Shown in pieces: positions 18,101 to 25,583 of a DNA stretch of 64,000 nucleotides. The stretch's first letter is position 1; each line of letters starts with the position of its first letter. Made by a program: the position numbers and the translations under genes. This DNA is from Ahrensia marina (lineage in GTDB: Bacteria; Pseudomonadota; Alphaproteobacteria; Rhizobiales; Rhizobiaceae): the NCBI RefSeq assembly GCF_001293565.1, contig NZ_JXMU01000002.1:62001-126000 (forward strand), written 5' to 3'. The notes under the pieces are model-generated. The model had not been told where the DNA came from, did not search any database, and saw only the letters and a list, made by a program, of their open reading frames with translations.

Positions 18101-18498
18101 AAAAGTGTGTTCTGATCAGCGCTGTTTTGACGGTCAAATGTCAAAAGCGCTACATCTTCGTCCGCGCCGTCAATGGAAATAAAGTGCAATTGCGCATGGT
18201 GCGCATCGCTGCGCATACCCACAGTAATTCTAAGCAACACAGGTTGCGGCGTGCGCGGTTTACGTGCAGCAGCTGATTTTAGTTGGCGAAGGGTTGTATT
18301 AAATGACGCAATACCGGCGACTAAAAACTCGCCAATCGCCTCATAGCCGAACATTTTTGCGGCTGTTCCATTGGCCCAAATGATTTGGTCTACAGACTGG
18401 TCAAATATTATTGCAGCTTTGCCGTTAAGCATTGTTTCGCGCACCGCATCCTGCACGGCGATGTCAATGAATGGAATCTGTGACATGTCTTTACTCAT
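15142..18498 (-). CDS. multi-PAS sensor histidine kinase, PdhS/PleC/DivJ-type
   Basis: A soluble 1118-residue sensor kinase with no membrane segment. PAS-like segments occur near residues 20-70, 310-370, 630-700 and 755-860. The HisKA H-box reads FLAKVSHEIRTPLNAIIGF with the phosphoaccepting His near residue 896, followed by ATPase motifs NLLSNAIRF (N), DTGIGMS (G1) and GTGLGLPL (G2). This H-box and the FPPARVLAD end resemble Brucella PdhS and relatives, which exchange phosphate with DivK to tune CtrA and asymmetric division. Exact orthology (PdhS, CbrA or another) cannot be settled here. The central 390-600 region is acidic and low complexity, with a repeated DDS unit. The start is ATG 18498, with a CtrA-like box 30 bp upstream. 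Confidence 0.85.
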   Translation of the reverse strand: MSKDMSQIPFIDIAVQDAVRETMLNGKAAIIFDQSVDQIIWANGTAAKMFGYEAIGEFLVAGIASFNTTLRQLKSAAARKPRTPQPVLLRITVGMRSDAHHAQLHFISIDGADEDVALLTFDRQNSADQNTLLYDAIAGLEEDGAGAAMLGEDGDILVSGSFFNSLDIPQPELHALTDEVHTEEDRLVKRLVLRGEGKTKIAVGIGRLSEEPVRNLLVAMETEIEQTAPLQTKEAKNTSSDTVTPKMQVIDSAPPLVDHDDDDEFAFEEAPTSDDNDDGKNITSFEPVIAAAEAKPEEFKADFNRRPVRFVWKTDIDGCFTEVSEEFSGAVGNNAADIVGRTMKDVAKVFELDNAGEIEASMARRDTWSGKTVLWPVQSTTVRVPVDLAALPYYNRNREFEGYRGFGIVRLSDYVDDPEQLGLSLHQMTAPEPVAEAEVEDTPAPADDHTAELNDSDLSDQGEEDLFGGEPPVFQSASITPMRRESDKIVPLDEHRKERRKIESLDAGEAAAFKKIGEALGKKADEPKEEIEDHLVGEDDSSVAPEREEDLPLQQLQPFVVGSTDSVEQQVEFIEFNDDSDDSDDSDDEAAPISADIEDDVELSHEHTGYQDDETARPLAGIGPDELNALPLPLLIVRGETALYGNEAFSNITGFKSVEKLNDLGLTALFADGYESSGDESAVAKSTIKLIAEDGREITTRAHLQIVPWLGHNALMFAFEPIHSEDEETSRDDSSVESVSDTLRSTAFDEVAEMRAILDTATDGVVVIAQDGTIRSINSAASALFGYANDDVAGKSFSILFATESQRAAMDYLNGFSDYSVASLLNEGREVLARERNGGFLPVFMTIGKLPTSNGFCAVMRDITSWKQTEQALETARQEAENASNIKSEFLAKVSHEIRTPLNAIIGFSELMSEERFGPIGNERYREYLIDINKSGRHVLDMVNDLLDISKIEAGEQELEFESVILNETVADAISMIQPQANRNRIIVRSSLESRLPSVVADTRSVKQIVLNLLSNAIRFTQSGGQVVVSTNYTAAGSVILRIRDTGIGMSSREIETALKPFQQISTRDREHSDGTGLGLPLTRALVHANRAEFEIASEPGRGTSIEITFPPARVLAD

Positions 18499-18528
18499 TA
18501 GCGGTAATCTTGACCTGTAATGTGAAGC

Positions 18529-18543
18529 TTAACAAATATTTAA
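18529..18543. promoter_or_regulatory. CtrA-box-like site upstream of the PdhS-type kinase
   Basis: TTAA-CAAATAT-TTAA (TTAA-N7-TTAA), 31-45 bp before the kinase start codon. The half sites match the CtrA consensus; the flanking C of the canonical TTAAC is on the first half site only. Position suits direct control of the kinase by its own pathway's output regulator. Confidence 0.45.
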
Positions 18544-18617
18544 TAGCCAAATTGTGCCGGTATCGTCCAGTTTTATCGCTATTGAGCGAATTTTGATTGC
18601 GGGTTTAGTTAATATGG

Positions 18618-18633
18618 TTTGCAGGCCTGCAAA
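18618..18633. promoter_or_regulatory. perfect palindrome upstream of phasin gene
   Basis: TTTGCAGGCCTGCAAA, a perfect 16-base palindrome 62 bp before the phasin start codon. It contains GCAG/CTGC elements of the kind recognised by polyhydroxyalkanoate regulators of the PhaR type, though in the opposite arrangement to the published CTGC-N-GCAG sites. A repressor operator is the simplest reading. Confidence 0.5.
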
Positions 18634-18695
18634 TTTTGTGACGCACTATTATTTATGTTAGCATTTTTGAAAACAACAGATCAGGAGTAACCTCT

Positions 18696-19142
18696 ATGGC
18701 CGCAAAGAAAGATACGTTCGAATTCCCGGAAGGTGTTGATCCGGCGCAATATCTTGAAAAGCTCAAAGCAATGGCAAATGATGGCTTGTCCAAGGCAAAA
18801 GAAAATTATGAGCAGGCTCAAATTGTATTTGAAGAGGCCAAAAAGGAAGCTGAAGCAAATTTAAGCACGGCGCAGGGGCATTCATCCAAAATTTCATTAG
18901 CAACAATAGACGCTATGCGCTCAAACACCGAAGCCACCTTGACGCATATGGAAAAACTGTCCGGTGTAAAATCGATCTCAGAATTTATGGAATTGCAAAC
19001 AAGCTTTCTGAGTTCGCAGACACAAATGGCTATGGATAACGCCAAGTCAATGCAGGCTCTCTACCAAGACGCCGTTAATGATGCGGGTGCGCCGGCAAAG
19101 AAAGCTGCCGAAAAAGCAATGGGCGCGTTTAAACCAAAATAA
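18696..19142 (+). CDS. phasin family protein (PHA granule-associated)
   Basis: A small (148 aa), highly helical, lysine- and alanine-rich protein of the phasin family that coats polyhydroxyalkanoate granules. There is no signal peptide or membrane segment. The body is a long amphipathic helix region (YEQAQIVFEEAKKEAEANL and SFLSSQTQMAMDNAKSMQ), and the C-terminal PAKKAAEKAMGAFKPK is typical of rhizobial phasins. AGGAG lies 8 bases before the ATG. The gene is monocistronic, with a palindrome upstream and a strong terminator downstream. Confidence 0.88.
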   Translation: MAAKKDTFEFPEGVDPAQYLEKLKAMANDGLSKAKENYEQAQIVFEEAKKEAEANLSTAQGHSSKISLATIDAMRSNTEATLTHMEKLSGVKSISEFMELQTSFLSSQTQMAMDNAKSMQALYQDAVNDAGAPAKKAAEKAMGAFKPK

Positions 19143-19170
19143 TTGCTTAACTGGCATTAAAACAACAACT

Positions 19171-19207
19171 GGCCGGACATTAATCCGGCCGATCGTTTAT
19201 TTTTTTT
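19171..19207 (+). terminator. intrinsic terminator of the phasin gene
   Basis: GGCCGGA-CATTAA-TCCGGCC (7-bp GC-rich stem) followed by a T-rich tract with a run of eight T. Confidence 0.8.
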
Positions 19208-19281
19208 GCCAGAAACGTAATTGGTGCACAGCAAACTCTTGCATTGTCGCGCACATCGGATTAATTGACCCTCGTTGGCTT

Positions 19282-19358
19282 GCGGACGTAGCTCAGTTGG
19301 TTAGAGCGCTGGATTGTGGCTTCAGAGGTCGGTGGTTCAAATCCACCCGTTCGTACCA
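19282..19358 (+). tRNA. tRNA-His (GTG anticodon), with encoded CCA
   Basis: A 77-nt cloverleaf can be folded: 7-bp acceptor stem (including G1:T72 and G4:T69 wobbles), D arm GCTC/GAGC, anticodon stem CTGGA/TTCAG with loop TTGTGGC and anticodon GTG at 19316-19318, T arm GGTGG/CCACC, discriminator A73 and encoded CCA. The base before G1 is T, so no G-1 is encoded, and position 73 is A rather than C. This is the non-canonical tRNA-His known in many alphaproteobacteria. It is followed by a second CCA of no known role. Confidence 0.95.
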
Positions 19359-19419
19359 CCAACAATTTCCCCGAAATATTATATTCTATGTCGCGCTTTG
19401 CGTACGGTTTTGTCCGGCA

Positions 19420-21000
19420 TTATTCATCAAATAGAGAAGTCTGGGCCGCTTTGGGTTGTTTCTTTTGTGGTTTGGCAGACGACCGCTTATTCATCGCAGG
19501 AATTGCATCACCGTTTGCGATTGCAGCCAAACGATCATCGCCTGCAAATTGAATGGTGAGGCCCGCACCTTTTGCCACGCCTTTCGAGCTTCGAATTGGT
19601 TTTGCGCTCTCATCCATGACAAGGGCAAAACCTCTGTCCAGAACACGCTGGTATGAATAGCTTTCAAGAAGTTTTGAAACCTGATTAGCCCTGTCTCGGC
19701 GATTTCCTATCAGCCGTTCAGCAGCAAGATCGTTGCGTCGTTGAAATGCAACCAACTGTTCGCGACCAGATTTAACATTGCGATTGACCGTTTGCGGTGA
19801 AAGACGCTGCGCGCGAAACCCAAGCTCGCGCCGGTGGGTCTGGATATTGCGCCCGAGCGCAGAAGGCAGGCTACGTGACAACCGATCCAGATTGCTGCGT
19901 ACATTGTCAAAGCGATGAATAAGACGGGAAGGGCTAAGTTTTGCCTCTGCTGTTGTAAGGCGTGAGCGTTTATGTGTTGTAAAGCGATCCAGCGCTGCGC
20001 CAAGTCTGACTTGCTGCCCGTCGAGACGTTGCCGCGGTAAAGCAAGAAGCCCATCGGGGTGCGGCAGGGCGCGGGTCAGCCCGGAAAGGCGCTCTTTTTT
20101 GCGGTCTGTCGAACGGCTTAATCCGGCGCGTAAACGTGCGACAAGCTGCGCCATTTGAGCGACCAGTTCAGCCTGAACCGGAACCGCAATTTCCGCCGCG
20201 CCTGTGGGGGTGGGGGCACGAACATCGGCGGCATAGTCAACAAGCGTTGTATCTGTTTCATGACCAACGGCGGAAATGACAGGAATGTCAGAATCAGCAA
20301 CAGCGCGCACCACCACTTCTTCGTTAAAACCCCAAAGATCTTCAAGCGAACCGCCGCCACGCGCAACAATAATCAAATCGGGTTTGGGAATGCCCGAACC
20401 GCCATCAATGGCATTAAATCCGCGCACAGCAGTCGCGACTTCCTGCGCGGAGGTTTCGCCTTGAACCCGTACCGGCCAGACAAGAACATGGCTCGGAAAG
20501 CGGTCCGAGAGCCGGTGAAGAATATCGCGGATAACAGCGCCGGTCGGTGATGTAACCACGCCGATAACCCGTGGCATATAGGGAAGAAGCTGTTTGCGCG
20601 CAGGATCAAAAAGTCCTTCGCTTTCCAACTGACGCTTGCGCGCGGCAAGCAGGGCCATGAGCGCGCCTTCACCTGCCGGCTCAATATTATCGATAACCAA
20701 CTGATACTTCGATTGTCCGGGAAAGGTGGTTATCTTGCCCGTTGCGATAACTTCCAGACCTTCTTCCGGTCTTACAGCCATCTTCGCCGCTGCGCCCTTC
20801 CAAATTACGGCGGCAAGTACAGCGCGGTCATCTTTCAGGTCGAGATATATATGGCCGGAAGCGGGCCGGGAAACACGCCCTAACTCGCCGCGCACGCGCA
20901 CGCGTCCGTAAGTGTCTTCCATTGTGCGCTTTATCGCGCCGGAAAGTTCTGTAACGGAAAATTCTGTTACGTTTGAGTTAGGTGCTGGGATATTGCTCAT
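19420..21000 (-). CDS. xseA: exodeoxyribonuclease VII large subunit
   Basis: Catalytic large subunit of exonuclease VII, a cytoplasmic single-strand DNA nuclease that works with the small subunit XseB (not in this window). The 526-residue protein has the N-terminal OB fold (VRVRGELGRVSRPASGHIY) and the catalytic XseA core (VVTSPTGAVIRDI, then DLIIVARGGGSLEDLWGFN and ISAVGHETDTTL). The long basic coiled-coil region and a C-terminal tail (KPQKKQPKAAQTSLFDE) follow. It lies on the opposite strand to tRNA-His and starts 4 bp after the end of the DUF937 gene, so the two are probably co-transcribed. Confidence 0.95.
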   Translation of the reverse strand: MSNIPAPNSNVTEFSVTELSGAIKRTMEDTYGRVRVRGELGRVSRPASGHIYLDLKDDRAVLAAVIWKGAAAKMAVRPEEGLEVIATGKITTFPGQSKYQLVIDNIEPAGEGALMALLAARKRQLESEGLFDPARKQLLPYMPRVIGVVTSPTGAVIRDILHRLSDRFPSHVLVWPVRVQGETSAQEVATAVRGFNAIDGGSGIPKPDLIIVARGGGSLEDLWGFNEEVVVRAVADSDIPVISAVGHETDTTLVDYAADVRAPTPTGAAEIAVPVQAELVAQMAQLVARLRAGLSRSTDRKKERLSGLTRALPHPDGLLALPRQRLDGQQVRLGAALDRFTTHKRSRLTTAEAKLSPSRLIHRFDNVRSNLDRLSRSLPSALGRNIQTHRRELGFRAQRLSPQTVNRNVKSGREQLVAFQRRNDLAAERLIGNRRDRANQVSKLLESYSYQRVLDRGFALVMDESAKPIRSSKGVAKGAGLTIQFAGDDRLAAIANGDAIPAMNKRSSAKPQKKQPKAAQTSLFDE

Positions 21001-21003
21001 AAA

Positions 21004-21834
21004 TTATCTGTGTCGGTTCATACCATCAATATATTGATCGAATATCGACTCAACGGACTTTTGATATTGTTCCTGTTGTTTTCGGCCTGTTTCAAACATA
21101 TCGCCGAATAAATCTTCATATTTGTTTTTTGCTGGTTGTCGGGCTGGTTCAGGCTGAGATTTGGCGCCGCCCATCATTTCCTCGAACATTTTGCCGAATG
21201 GATTATATGCCGGATCCATAGGGTTCGGCATTGGGTTTTGTGGCGTCTGGTTTCCGCCAAACATATCTTGCAGCGCTTTACCAAATGGATTGTCCATTGG
21301 TGTCGGGCTGGTGCGCGGGGCAGATGTTAATTGTCCGGATTGTTTCATCATCTGCTCGATGATCTGGCCAAGAATATTACCGTTCGCGGAATTTTTAACA
21401 CCGAGAGCCTGCGGCTGGGTTGTCTGTTTATACATGGCACCCATCAATGTTGATGCAATAACGGGAAGCATTTGCTTGAGCACATCTTGCCCTATGCCGG
21501 TTGCTTGTGAGGCTTGCTCTGCAACCGCACGGCTAACGTCTTTTGAGCCAAACAGATGGCCTAATATACCATTGCCTTCATTTAAGCCCTGCGGCTGAAA
21601 GGCATGCTGCATATCTTCAAAATATTTTGCATGGTTGCCGCTGGCCAGTGCCTGCATAAAACCGGCGACCCCCATGGGATCAGAGGCGTTGCGTTTTAAT
21701 CCTGTAGAAAATGCGGGTGATAATGCAGCAAGTGCATCCTGTGTTTGTTTTGCAGAAAGTCCGAACTGTTCCGCCATCATGTCAATGGCATTTCCATTTT
21801 GCGCTTTTGTCAGCATATCAAAAATTGGCAGCAT
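21004..21834 (-). CDS. DUF937 domain protein (YidB-like)
   Basis: Unknown-function protein of 276 residues. The ATG at 21834 is chosen over the longer reading to 21948 because AAGGAGA precedes it at proper spacing. The N-terminal half is the DUF937 helical domain (IDMMAEQFGLSAKQTQDAL, then LPVIASTLMGAMYKQ). The C-terminal half is low in complexity with repeated NPFGK and NPM/NPMDP motifs and ends in a QQEQYQK helix. No signal peptide. It is the upstream partner of xseA in a two-gene unit, but nothing shown links the functions. Confidence 0.75.
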   Translation of the reverse strand: MLPIFDMLTKAQNGNAIDMMAEQFGLSAKQTQDALAALSPAFSTGLKRNASDPMGVAGFMQALASGNHAKYFEDMQHAFQPQGLNEGNGILGHLFGSKDVSRAVAEQASQATGIGQDVLKQMLPVIASTLMGAMYKQTTQPQALGVKNSANGNILGQIIEQMMKQSGQLTSAPRTSPTPMDNPFGKALQDMFGGNQTPQNPMPNPMDPAYNPFGKMFEEMMGGAKSQPEPARQPAKNKYEDLFGDMFETGRKQQEQYQKSVESIFDQYIDGMNRHR

Positions 21835-22072
21835 GAGATTCTCCTTGCATCTGATCCATCGTAGCACAGGCGAAACTGCACACAATGTGGGAAGAACTAA
21901 TCTTATTAAATTACTGCGTTTGTCTTTTCCTAAAAATAATGGAAGCATTTATACTGCCAAGTATAGGCAGGGTGGCCGGACGAAACGTATTATGGAAGGC
22001 CACTGCGCTTGGGGTTTGAGATTTATAAAGTTGGGCGGGTAATTCCTAATTCATGCTAAAAAGGAACAGCAA

Positions 22073-22558
22073 ATGAGCGAAGACAGATATTTCATTTCAC
22101 ATGCCGAAATTGAGCAGATGGAAGGTTTGGATAAGGCGCATTTCCTGAACACCAATGCCAGACGCAATAATAAATCACTGGGCGATGTGGTAGGTTTAAC
22201 TGGCTTTGGCTTTCATATTATCGAAGTACAGCCCGAACACGAAACAACCGAACATCATGTGCATTATCATGAGGACGAGTGTGTTTATGTGCTAAGCGGT
22301 ACGGCAACAGCTTACATTGGCTATGACAGTATAGAAATCAGCGCGGGCGATTTTATTGGTTATCGAAAGGGCGGCTATTCCCACTCGATAAAAAATACCG
22401 GCACTGAGCCTTTGCGGTGCATCGTCGTGGGTGAGCGCAGTGCTCATGACGTGGCTGACTATCCACGGCGTAACAAACGCATATTCCGGAATCAGGATAT
22501 GAGCTGGAACCTTGTCGATATCGATGCGATCGAAACGCCTAGTGCCGGTGAAAAATAG
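22073..22558 (+). CDS. cupin domain protein
   Basis: A 161-residue single-domain cupin. The metal-binding motif is seen as EHHVHYHEDECVYVLSGTATAYIG-type sequence (His, His, Glu in the first cupin motif), followed by a second motif with GDFIGYRKGGYSHSIKN carrying a further His. Related small cupins act as metal-dependent enzymes or sugar/ligand-binding proteins; the substrate cannot be told. AAGGAACAG precedes the ATG. Convergent with lldD, with a 3-bp gap. Confidence 0.82.
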   Translation: MSEDRYFISHAEIEQMEGLDKAHFLNTNARRNNKSLGDVVGLTGFGFHIIEVQPEHETTEHHVHYHEDECVYVLSGTATAYIGYDSIEISAGDFIGYRKGGYSHSIKNTGTEPLRCIVVGERSAHDVADYPRRNKRIFRNQDMSWNLVDIDAIETPSAGEK

Positions 22559-22561
22559 CGG

Positions 22562-23728
22562 TCACGCCATCTTTTGATAGTTTTTGCCGCCCTGCAACAA
22601 ATTGTGCCGCCCGACATTATTGATATCCGTTTCACCCGCAAAACCCATTGTCCGGTCTAGCTCGTCTTTGATGATTTCCAGCGCTTTGGTAACACCTTGC
22701 TCGCCCATCGCGCCCAGACCATAAATAAACGAGCGCCCGATCATTGTGGATTTGGCGCCAAGGGCAAGGGCTTTGAACACATCCTGACCGGAGCGAATAC
22801 CGGAATCCATATGGATTTCGATCTTATCGCCAACCGCATCAGCAATATCTGCAAGGACGTCAATAGAAGCTGCTGCCCCATCAAGCTGGCGGCCGCCATG
22901 ATTCGATACCGTTATGGCATCTGCGCCTGTTTTTGCAGCAATTTGTGCATCTTCGATGTCGTTGATCCCTTTAAGGATAAGCTTGCCATCCCATTTGGAT
23001 TTGATCCATTCGATCGATTCCCAGCTTAAAGACGGATCGAACTGCTTGGCTGTCCATTCCGACAAAGACGTCATATTGTCCACACCGGGCGCATGGCCGA
23101 CAATGTTGCCGAAAGTCCGGTTTTTTGTGCCGAGCATTTCCATACACCATTGCGGCTTGGTCATAAGATTTAAGATAGATTTGATCGTTGGTTTCGGCGG
23201 AGCAGAAAGACCGTTTCGGATATCTTTGTGACGTTGGCCCAAAACTTGTAGATCAAGCGTCAGCACCAGTGCATCACATCCGGCAGCTTTTGCTCTGGCA
23301 ATCATATCTTCGGTAAAGCCACGGTCACGCATCACGTAAAGCTGAAACCAGAACGGACTTTTCGTCGCTTGGGCAACATCTTCAATCGAACAAATCGACA
23401 TGGTGGAGAGCGTAAAGGGTATGCCAAACTTTTCAGCGGCCCGCGCTGCTTTTATTTCTCCGTCCGCGTGTTGCATGCCGCAAAGGCCGATTGGCGCAAG
23501 CGCGACGGGCATGGATATATCCCGTCCGATCATAGTGGATTTTACCGAACGGTTATCTATATCGACAGCCACTCTCTGGCGGATTTTTATGTTTGAAAAG
23601 GCTTCCGTATTGTCGCGGTAAGTGCCCTCTGTGTAAGAGCCAGAATCCGCATAATCATAAAACATGCGCGGAACGCGAAACTCGGCGCGTTTGCGCAAAT
23701 CTTCAATACAGGTAACCGGACCAAACAT
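22562..23728 (-). CDS. lldD: FMN-dependent alpha-hydroxyacid dehydrogenase, L-lactate dehydrogenase type
   Basis: Membrane-associated flavoenzyme of the glycolate oxidase/LldD superfamily, 388 residues, predicted to oxidise L-lactate to pyruvate and pass electrons to quinone. Signatures include the N-terminal FYDYADSGSYTEGT, the FMN-binding PVALAPIGLCGM, the catalytic region LTLDLQVLGQRHKDIRNG, and SNHGGRQLDGA with the active-site His and Arg. GGGAGA precedes the ATG. Glycolate or mandelate are alternative substrates within the superfamily. It is not in an operon with the glc genes 8 kb away; the GntR regulator at 28155 is a candidate controller only on family grounds. Confidence 0.88.
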   Translation of the reverse strand: MFGPVTCIEDLRKRAEFRVPRMFYDYADSGSYTEGTYRDNTEAFSNIKIRQRVAVDIDNRSVKSTMIGRDISMPVALAPIGLCGMQHADGEIKAARAAEKFGIPFTLSTMSICSIEDVAQATKSPFWFQLYVMRDRGFTEDMIARAKAAGCDALVLTLDLQVLGQRHKDIRNGLSAPPKPTIKSILNLMTKPQWCMEMLGTKNRTFGNIVGHAPGVDNMTSLSEWTAKQFDPSLSWESIEWIKSKWDGKLILKGINDIEDAQIAAKTGADAITVSNHGGRQLDGAAASIDVLADIADAVGDKIEIHMDSGIRSGQDVFKALALGAKSTMIGRSFIYGLGAMGEQGVTKALEIIKDELDRTMGFAGETDINNVGRHNLLQGGKNYQKMA

Positions 23729-23835
23729 AATATCATTCTCCCACTCGGTACTTTTTGATTAAAAGCATCGTTGCGGGTTAGGCAAGGTCAAAAGCGTATA
23801 AATTTGCTGCGGCTAGCGGCGTAATGTGGACAGGT

Positions 23836-23976
23836 CTAATTACCGGCTACCGCTGATACACCGTAACCGTCATCGGAGACTTTGCCTGCCATTGCGTCTG
23901 CTGAGTATACAGATAGGCCCCATAGAGCTGTTGCTGCAATCATGCCGACTGATAATGTAATAGCGCGCAAGGCCAT
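23836..23976 (-). CDS. tiny predicted secreted protein
   Basis: A 46-codon ORF, too short for the usual length cut-off, on the minus strand. It starts MALRAITLSVGMIAATALWG and continues to a probable signal cleavage after YSADAMA, leaving about 17 mature residues rich in Gly, Asp and Val (GKVSDDGYGVSAVAGN). AGGATC precedes the ATG. It lies in the gap between lldD and the divergent gene at 24090, with no overlap with either. Conservation cannot be judged, but the tidy ribosome site and signal peptide argue for a real gene. Confidence 0.55.
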   Translation of the reverse strand: MALRAITLSVGMIAATALWGLSVYSADAMAGKVSDDGYGVSAVAGN

Positions 23977-24089
23977 GTTTGATCCTGTTTTAGTTATCGT
24001 GTTTTTATTATGTGATGCTCAATAAACAGCGGCGATCTATAATGGTTCCGCATGCAGCGCTACAAAAAGGTTATTAAAAGGTAAATTGT

Positions 24090-24725
24090 TTGACGCTTCA
24101 GAACAGAGTGACACCTTTTGGCAACATAATCGCCCATGAAGCGCGTGGGTTATTCACAGGTCACCGCGGAATCATTCACAATTCTGAGACACGCAGTTTG
24201 CATCCGTCGCGCCGGTGGTCATCCAAAGCTTGGATCATTTGTGCCTGTGATTTTAAAGACCGCCGCCGCGATGTTTTCGGGCGCAATGGAAAAAACGGCG
24301 GTTTAAGTTGGTCGGAGCTTTTCTTTTTGGATGAGGCGACCGCACTTGCGGCAGGCCATAGGCCATGTTTTCACTGCCAAAGGCAAAATGCCCTTAAGTT
24401 TCAGGCAGCGTTTTCAACAGGGCAAAATGAAAGTAAAATACCTGCTTCTCATATTGACTGGCTTCTCCATCAGGAACGCTTGAAAAAGCGGGATAAAAGA
24501 CTGCATGAACTTGATTGCGACTGGCGTTCTTTGCCGAACGGAACTTTTATCGGTCAAGAAGACCAAGCTTATCTTGTTCTAAATCGGACATTGTTATTGT
24601 GGTCACCGCAGGGCTATCAAGAGCAGCTAGCGAGTCCTGAATATCTGATAACGCCCCCTTCGATCATTGCTGCAATGAGATCAGGCTATAAACCGGTCTT
24701 GCATGATAGTGCTTTGTCGCGCTAA
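24090..24725 (+). CDS. conserved hypothetical protein with Cys motifs
   Basis: Unknown function, 211 residues, soluble. The start is a TTG at 24090 with AAAAGG about eight bases upstream; the protein opens TLQNRVTPFGNI. In the middle, FFLDEATALAAGHRPCFHCQ resembles the second half of an Ada-type zinc-binding domain (an AAGxRPCxxC pattern), and a CAC pair lies 54 residues earlier. Zinc binding or nucleic-acid binding is thus an inference from a short motif only. It is 9 bp upstream of rsmE and likely co-transcribed with it. Confidence 0.72.
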   Translation: MTLQNRVTPFGNIIAHEARGLFTGHRGIIHNSETRSLHPSRRWSSKAWIICACDFKDRRRDVFGRNGKNGGLSWSELFFLDEATALAAGHRPCFHCQRQNALKFQAAFSTGQNESKIPASHIDWLLHQERLKKRDKRLHELDCDWRSLPNGTFIGQEDQAYLVLNRTLLLWSPQGYQEQLASPEYLITPPSIIAAMRSGYKPVLHDSALSR

Positions 24726-24734
24726 CGCATCTGG

Positions 24735-25469
24735 ATGCGAGCAAATTACAAAATTCAGCGACTATTTCTGGATGTGCCTTTAGGCCATGAAGAAATTGTC
24801 ACTCTTGATAAACCGCAGGCTAATTATATTGCCAATGTCCTGCGTATGAAGTCCGGCGATCATGTGCTGTTGTTTAACGGACGTGACGGAGAGTGGCTCT
24901 GCGAGGTAGGCGTGGAAGGCAAGCGCCGCGTGTCGCTGAAATGCCTGTCCCAAGAACGTGAACAACCGCAGGCTTCTGATTTTCTGTACTGTTTTGCTCC
25001 GCTGAAAGTCGGCCGGTTGGATTATATGGCACAAAAAGCTGTTGAAATGGGCGCAAGCCAATTACAGCCTGTATTGACCCAGCACACCCAAAATCACCGC
25101 CTTAATGTCGATAAGATGAATGCAAATGCATTGGAAGCCGCTGAACAGTGCGGCATTCTGAATGTACCTCAATGTTCAGAGCCGCTTAAATTTAATGAGT
25201 TTCTTGATAATTGGGATGACAACCGCACGCTCATATTTTGTGACGAAGATGCGCGGACAAATAACCCTGTTAAAAAATTACAAGAATTGAAAGGCCGCCA
25301 ATTGGGCGTTTTGATCGGCCCTGAAGGCGGTTTTTCAGATGAGGAACGCGCGGCGTTGCGTGCAAAACCTTTTGTCGTCGCTATTCCGCTTGGAGGCCGT
25401 ATATTGCGTGCTGATACTGCGGCTGTGGCTGCAATGGCGGTAATTCAAGCAGTTGCAGGTGACTGGTGA
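24735..25469 (+). CDS. rsmE: 16S rRNA (uracil1498-N3)-methyltransferase
   Basis: Methylates U1498 of 16S rRNA using S-adenosylmethionine. The 244-residue protein has the N-terminal PUA-like domain (YIANVLRMKSGDHVLLFNGRDGEW), the SPOUT knot motif VLIGPEGGFSDEE and the C-terminal LGGRILRADTAAVAA that forms the SAM pocket. Also VGRLDYMAQKAVEMGAS. ATG at 24735. It follows the conserved cysteine-motif gene by 9 bp. Confidence 0.95.
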   Translation: MRANYKIQRLFLDVPLGHEEIVTLDKPQANYIANVLRMKSGDHVLLFNGRDGEWLCEVGVEGKRRVSLKCLSQEREQPQASDFLYCFAPLKVGRLDYMAQKAVEMGASQLQPVLTQHTQNHRLNVDKMNANALEAAEQCGILNVPQCSEPLKFNEFLDNWDDNRTLIFCDEDARTNNPVKKLQELKGRQLGVLIGPEGGFSDEERAALRAKPFVVAIPLGGRILRADTAAVAAMAVIQAVAGDW

Positions 25470-25583
25470 GGATAAAGTTGACCTCAGATCAACTTCTGTT
25501 GAATGATTGTTCACAAAAATTGGCTTGCCGCATAAGGCACAATCGGGCAACGAACAAAAACTTTAATAATATGGACAAGTGAT

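Noticed and set aside
21635-22042. 135-codon ORF opposite the 5' end of the DUF937 gene
   Set aside because: Mostly antisense to a supported gene; composition and lack of ribosome site point to a shadow ORF.
22073-22558. Cupin as a germin-like oxalate oxidase
   Set aside because: The metal motif is present but size and context do not support this specific activity.
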